A stretch of DNA of 64,000 nucleotides, from the NCBI GenBank assembly GCA_963666415.2, contig CAXXPD010000003.1, forward strand, positions 1,054,001 to 1,118,000, written 5' to 3'. Each line of letters starts with the position of its first letter. Position 1 is the first letter of the stretch. The notes under the pieces are model-generated. The model searched no databases. It was not told the DNA's origin and saw only the letters and a list, made by a program, of their open reading frames with translations. Position numbers and translations under genes: made by a program. The DNA is from Bin87 sp963666415. GTDB lineage: Bacteria; Chloroflexota; Dehalococcoidia; Lucifugimonadales; UBA3495. Below, piece after piece: positions 60,210 through 64,000 of this stretch.

Positions 60210-61442
60210 AACCGAAGCCAAGGTGAAACCCACATCAGCATTGGTTAGAATGAGGGCGGTTGAGTTAGTCGGTGAGCAAATCATGGTGGGGGTTGCTGTT
60301 GGGCATGGATGAGATGGGGGCGCTGTTGGAGCGGTGGCGGATCGATGAGGCTGAGGCGCGGCGACGGATGTACCGGGCGCCGACGCCACGGGAGCGGGAA
60401 CGCTGGCACGCGCTATGGTTGCTGGCGCAGGGTTGGACGGCCGCGGCGGTAGCCCGGGCGTTGGACAGGGATGCCCACACCATTGGCCAATGGACCACGG
60501 CATTTGCGGAAGGCGGTCCGAGGGCGCTGTCTTTTGAGCAGTCGGGAGGTCCCCCCCGCGCTGAGCGGGGATCAGCAGGCCGAATTGAAGGCGGCGGTGC
60601 CGGGGTCGCCATCGCAAGCCGGCATCGACCTATCCAACTGGAACTGGAAGGCGGTGCGGCAATTTGTGTCGGACCACTTCGGGTTGTCGCTGAGCCGGAG
60701 CAGTTGCCTGAACTATCTGCACCGGTTGGGGTTTGTGCTGAAACGCCCCAAGAAGCGGTTGGTCAAGGCGGACCCGGTACGGCGGGAAGCCTTCGTGGTG
60801 GAGTACGCCGCGCTGACTGCGTCGGCCCGACGCAGTGGTGCCAAGATATTCTTTGCCGACGAGGCCCACTTTCGGGCGGATGCCGATCTGCGGGGCAAGT
60901 GGGTATTGAAAGGAGAGCCGGCGCTGGTGGACTCTACCAGCCCACGCCGCGGGGAGAAAGTCAGCTACTACTCGGCGGTGTGTCTGGAGACCGGTGAGGT
61001 GGAGGTGATGGAACTGGAGGGCAACAGCAACTCCGCCACCTCGGCTGCCTTCCTGCGACAACTGCGGGCGCGACATGCCGAACCACTGACGGTGATCTGG
61101 GACAATTCGCCAGCCCATCGGGGCGACGCAATAAGGGCTTATCTGACCACGCCCGGCTTGAACCTGCACCTGGTGAATCTGCCCAGCTACAGTCCCGATT
61201 TCAACGCTGACGAGGCCATTTGGGGCTGGGCACGTCAGGAGGCGACCGCCAACCGGTGCCTGGGCACCAAGGCCGCAGTGCAAGAGCAGGTGGGCGACTT
61301 TTTCACCCGCCTGTCCAGTCGACGCGAAGCAGTCAAGCGACGATGCCGGACCATGCTGCAAGCACAAGCGGATGAACTAATCGGCAGCGCACAAGCCGAT
61401 TTTCTCCGCCCCACCAATGTAGGTCCCACCTTGTCTTCGGTT
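60210..61442 (+). mobile_element. IS630-family insertion sequence, copy A
   Basis: A 1233-bp element with imperfect inverted ends (AACCGAAGCCAAGGTG on the left, AACCGAAGACAAGGTG as complement on the right). It is flanked by TA at 60208-60209 and 61443-61444, the IS630-type target duplication. It is inserted at the left tip of the IS1380 element. Confidence 0.88.
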
Positions 61443-61445
61443 TAG
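60305..61445 (+). CDS. IS630-family transposase, two frames joined by a +1 shift
   Basis: ORF A (from about 60305) encodes the HTH domain: RAPTPRERERWHALWLLAQG, ARALDRDAHTIGQWTTAF and ALSFEQSGGPP. At the C7 run 60551-60557 the reading must move +1 into ORF B. ORF B gives ALSGDQQAELKAAVPG and a Tc1/mariner-type DDE domain: KIFFADEAHFRADADL, VIWDNSPAHRGDAI and PDFNADEAIWGWAR. ORF B ends SSV plus a TAG, whose TA is the target duplication. ORF A alone would run on to 60997. The same C-run shift occurs in the copy at 63267, so it is probably a programmed event. Confidence 0.82.
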
Positions 61446-63176
61446 CCCGAATCCACCGAAGCGATGGGCCGTGGCGTTGACACCAGGGATGATGGGCAAG
61501 GGAAGGCGAACGGGGCAAGCCCGATTCCAATAGATGGGGATGAGGGCGGCGTGAGATAGCCACACAGACACGATGATGGCGGCCCGCGGCGGCGATGCTG
61601 GGCGAAATTGTCAGGGTAGTGTGCAGCAAGAGACGCTCGGGGACCAGCCTGGCGCAAGTCTGCGAGGCGGTCGGGTAGTCTGGTGAGTGGGTCAGATCTC
61701 CGTCGGCGTTGACACCAGCGGTGCCGTCAGGCTGGGAGTGGAATTGTTCGCAATCGAGCCAAGGCGCGACTGAACTGGTTTTTCCAGGGCCAGCGCTGGG
61801 GAAGATGCAAAGTGAGGCGGCGCGCCGAGCGGGTGAGCCGTCCGGCGAGGGAGAAGAAGCGTCGTCGGAGGGTCTTGGTGGTTACCAGTTGCTCACCCAG
61901 ACCGATGCGCGCGGTCCAGCGGGCCAGGTTGTGGGCCATCACCTGCACCGCCAGCCAGGCGCCGTTGGCGGCGAAGCGGCCTGAGGGGAGATGGTTGAGC
62001 CCGACGCCGTACTTGAGGTCTCGGATGGCGTTCTCGATCTCGGCGTGGCGCCGATGGTCGGCCTCCAGTTCCAGGGTGTCCCCGTCTCGGTCGGTGATGC
62101 AGCCGTGATAGCGGTAGCTGGCGAAGAGGGCCAGCTGGGAGCCGGGCGTGGGCTGCACCCGCCGGACGATGAGCCGCACCGGTGCGGCGTCGGGCTCATC
62201 CTGGAAGGGGACGTAGGTGGTCTCCGCCACGTCGGCGGCGCCGTCCATCCAGTAGGGAATCGGCGTCCAGTCAGTCTCGGGTATGGCCTCGATGATATTC
62301 CGCAGGCGGGCTTGCTGGCGGACGGTGATGGAGTAGCGCACATCCATCTTGCGGCAGACGGCGACGATGGCGTGGGTGTAGAAGCCGCTGTCAGCCCGCA
62401 CCGTGAGTTGTCCCCTGGCCCCGCCGTAGCGTACCGCCCCACCGTCTCGCGTAGAAAGTGAGCGGCGCCCCGAACGGTATTGGCGCGGCCCTTGCGCAGC
62501 CGAGCCATCAGCACGTCGCCGGTGCCGGCGGCAATGGCCAGCAGCGGGTGATAGCCTCGCTGGCCGGTGTAGCCGTGGTCGCGCGCCCCCTCCTTGGCCA
62601 GACCGTATGTCTCGCAGATGGTGGAGTCCAGGTCGATGGTCAACGGCCCGTCGCCGGGTCCGGCCCCAGCCGCCCAGGCCCGGGCCAGCAGCTCACGGCT
62701 GACCCGATCCAGTTGGCGGACGTGGCCCCCACCGGAAACTGCGCAGGAAGGTCCCCAGGGTGGATGGCGCCTTGACTACGCAGCCGATGGCGCTAGCCGT
62801 CCCGCCGGTGCGCAGCACGTCGGCGTCGTCAATGCAGTCGCCTCCGGCCAGAGCAGACGCCACCAGCGTCATCACCTTGTCGCCGGTGTTGGCTCGGCCT
62901 GGGGCGCGACCCAGGTCCAGGTGCCGGTCAACCAGTTCGGGCCGGCCCAGATGCCGGCCCAGCGTGGCTGGCAGGATCAGCCCAGCATTGGCCACCAGGC
63001 GGTGGTCGTCAAAGGCGATTTGGATGCGGTCGGGGTGGTCATCTGCTAGCATTTTTTGGGTGCTCCTGGCCTGGGGACGGTTTCCTGTTTCAAAAGCCAT
63101 TATCCCAGATGCACAGGAGCACTTTCTTACCCCTTCAGCACACCGCGACACTCATCTTTTCGGTGGATTGGGGCTA
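61443..63176 (-). mobile_element. IS1380-family element with both ends invaded by IS630
   Basis: Ends are inverted repeats: TAGCCCGAATCCACCGAAGC from 61443 and its near-complement ending at 63176 (TAGCCCCAATCCACCGAAAA when reversed). The ends probably began CCTAG, as in ISEcp1-like IS1380 members; IS630 elements now sit at the CTAG of each end. The interior carries a broken transposase (61727-63052). The 61446-61726 stretch has no other gene. Confidence 0.7.
61727..63052 (-). pseudogene. IS1380-family transposase with two compensating frameshifts
   Basis: The N-terminal part from ATG 63052 reads MLADDHPDRIQIAFDDHRLV and LGTFLRSFRWG. A G-run near 62735 has one G too many, moving to the frame VRQLDRVSRELLARAWA and DLDSTICETYGLAKEGARDH. 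Near 62420 a G is missing, moving on to GQLTVRADSGFYTHAIVAV and the final AEIENAIRDLKYGVGLNHLP. These three stretches carry the DDE residues of IS1380 proteins. The two indels cancel, so the protein would be whole without them. It may be a true pseudogene or homopolymer error. Confidence 0.78.
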
Positions 63177-64000
63177 AATCAAAGCCAAGGTGAAATGCGC
63201 AGACGCATGGGGTAAATTTGTGAAGGAACCGAGGTAGCTGGTCTCAGAAATTGCGAGGGGTTGGTGATGGGCGTGAGGGAGATAGACCGGTCTCTGGAAC
63301 AATGGCAGATGGGAGTCAAGGACTTGCGGCGGCGTGTGATTCTGGCTCCCACACCCCGGGAGCGGGAAAGGTGGTACGCCATCCTGCTGCTGGCCCAGGG
63401 CTTGACGGCAGCGGCGACGGCGGAGGCGCTGGAGCGGGACCCCCACACTATCGGACGTTGGGCGTCGGCCTTCGGCGAGGGAGGGCCTGCGGCCCTGATA
63501 TTCGAGCAGACCGGTGGTTCCCCCCGCCCTTGACCAGGCGCAGCAGGAGGAGTTGAAAGGGGCGGTGGAGCAACCGCCCGCCACAGCGGGCATCGTAATG
63601 GCTAACTGGTATTGGAAGGTGGTGCGTCAGTTTGTCTCAGAACGGTTTGGCATCAGCCTGAGCCGCAGCAGTTGCCTGAACTGGCTTCACCGGCTGGGGT
63701 TTGCCTTCAAGCGTCCCAAGAAGCGGCTGCTCAAGGCTGATGAGTCCAAGCGGGAGACCTTCGTGGCGGAGTACGCCGTCCGGTGGGAGGAGGCCCAACG
63801 GACTGGAGCCAGGATATTCTTTGCCGACGAGGCCCACTTCCGGGCGGACGCGGAATTGCGGGGGAAGTGGGTGCTGAAGGGTAAGCCTGCGTTGGTGGAC
63901 TCGAGCAGCCCGAGGTACGGGGAGAAGGCCAGCTACTATTCGGCGGTGTGCCTGGAGACGGGCGAGGTGGAATGGATGGAACTGGAGGGCAACAGCAACA
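63177..64000 (+). mobile_element. IS630-family insertion sequence, copy C (truncated by window end)
   Basis: Its left end AATCAAAGCCAAGGTGAAAT matches the copy A end and follows a TA at 63175-63176 at the right tip of the IS1380 element. The protein is clearly diverged from copy A (many substitutions), so this is a different IS630 member, not a recent duplicate. The right end is outside the window. Confidence 0.82.
63267..64000 (+). CDS. IS630-family transposase, partial, two frames joined by a +1 shift
   Basis: ORF A starts at ATG 63267 (GAGGGG six bases upstream): MGVREIDRSLEQWQMGVKDL, then APTPRERERWYAILLLAQGL and AALIFEQTGGSPRP, stopping at 63533. ORF B is +1 from the C6 run at 63520-63525. 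It reads ALDQAQQEELKGAVEQPP, ISLSRSSCLNWLHRLGF, RIFFADEAHFRADAEL and YYSAVCLETGEVEWMELEG, and runs off the window. The shift site corresponds exactly to that of the copy at 60305. The catalytic second Asp and Glu lie beyond the end. Confidence 0.8.

Noticed and set aside
60210..64000. Composite transposon formed by the two IS630 elements
   Set aside because: They are diverged from each other, in the same orientation, and each appears to be a separate insertion at an IS1380 tip.

Overview
The window is a dense, GC-rich (about 60%) bacterial chromosome segment. The gene set suggests a Chloroflexota lineage related to Dehalococcoidia/SAR202. The reasons are three separate luciferase-like flavin/F420 oxidoreductases, a heme cluster of the siroheme type, a MinCDE operon, a nickel superoxide dismutase, a Rieske ring-hydroxylating oxygenase and a UGSC-family selenoprotein. 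This taxonomic placement is inference; no rRNA or complete tRNA gene is present to anchor it.

Layout. 0.1-4.5 kb: a RidA protein, a flavin monooxygenase, a frameshifted retropepsin-like protease, and a two-gene unit ending in a selenoprotein whose Sec codon is an in-frame TGA at 4221-4223. 4.5-10 kb: tgt, a TauE/SafE permease with a tiny membrane protein, aroB-aroK, a VOC protein and pcm. 10.3-21 kb: a HTH regulator with a clear sigma70-type promoter, then a tetrapyrrole operon: fused AhbA/AhbB-type siroheme decarboxylase, precorrin-2 dehydrogenase, hemA, hemC, cobA-hemD fusion, hemB, hemL, followed by recQ. Together these build siroheme from glutamyl-tRNA and decarboxylate it, the entry to the alternative heme (or heme d1) route. 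21-24.4 kb: a band-7 pseudogene split by a small CTAG-targeting MITE-like element, sodN, and an ISAs1-family insertion beside a palindromic repeat. 24.5-42 kb: catabolic genes (alcohol dehydrogenases, ilvD, enoyl-CoA hydratase, 3-hydroxyisobutyrate dehydrogenase-like, Rieske oxygenase alpha/beta, SDR, amidohydrolase), an ABC exporter, an NMT1-like binding protein and a low-GC patch of small membrane proteins. 42.3-44.3 kb: overlapping minC-minD-minE. 44.4-48.9 kb: an MFS transporter with a structured leader, a class III aminotransferase, an ABM monooxygenase and two thioredoxin-fold proteins. 48.9-58.3 kb, all on the minus strand: a purine cluster (purS, purC, purB, purE, purD, guaA) interleaved with two DUF3105 proteins, a HAD phosphatase and two unknowns.

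58.4-64 kb is a transposon cluster: a second, nearly identical ISAs1 copy with its own 10-bp target duplication, an IS630-family element, an IS1380-family element and a second IS630-family element running off the window. The two IS630 elements sit exactly at the two termini of the IS1380 element, at CTA(G) sites. Both carry a conserved C-run where ORF A must shift +1 into ORF B.

The most noteworthy signals are the UGA-encoded selenoprotein with its uncharacterised partner, the fused siroheme decarboxylase operon, the MITE insertion whose exact removal restores a reading frame, the 137-bp dispersed palindromic repeats, and the nested IS630/IS1380 arrangement. Several frameshifts lie in G-runs, so some may be assembly errors rather than biology.
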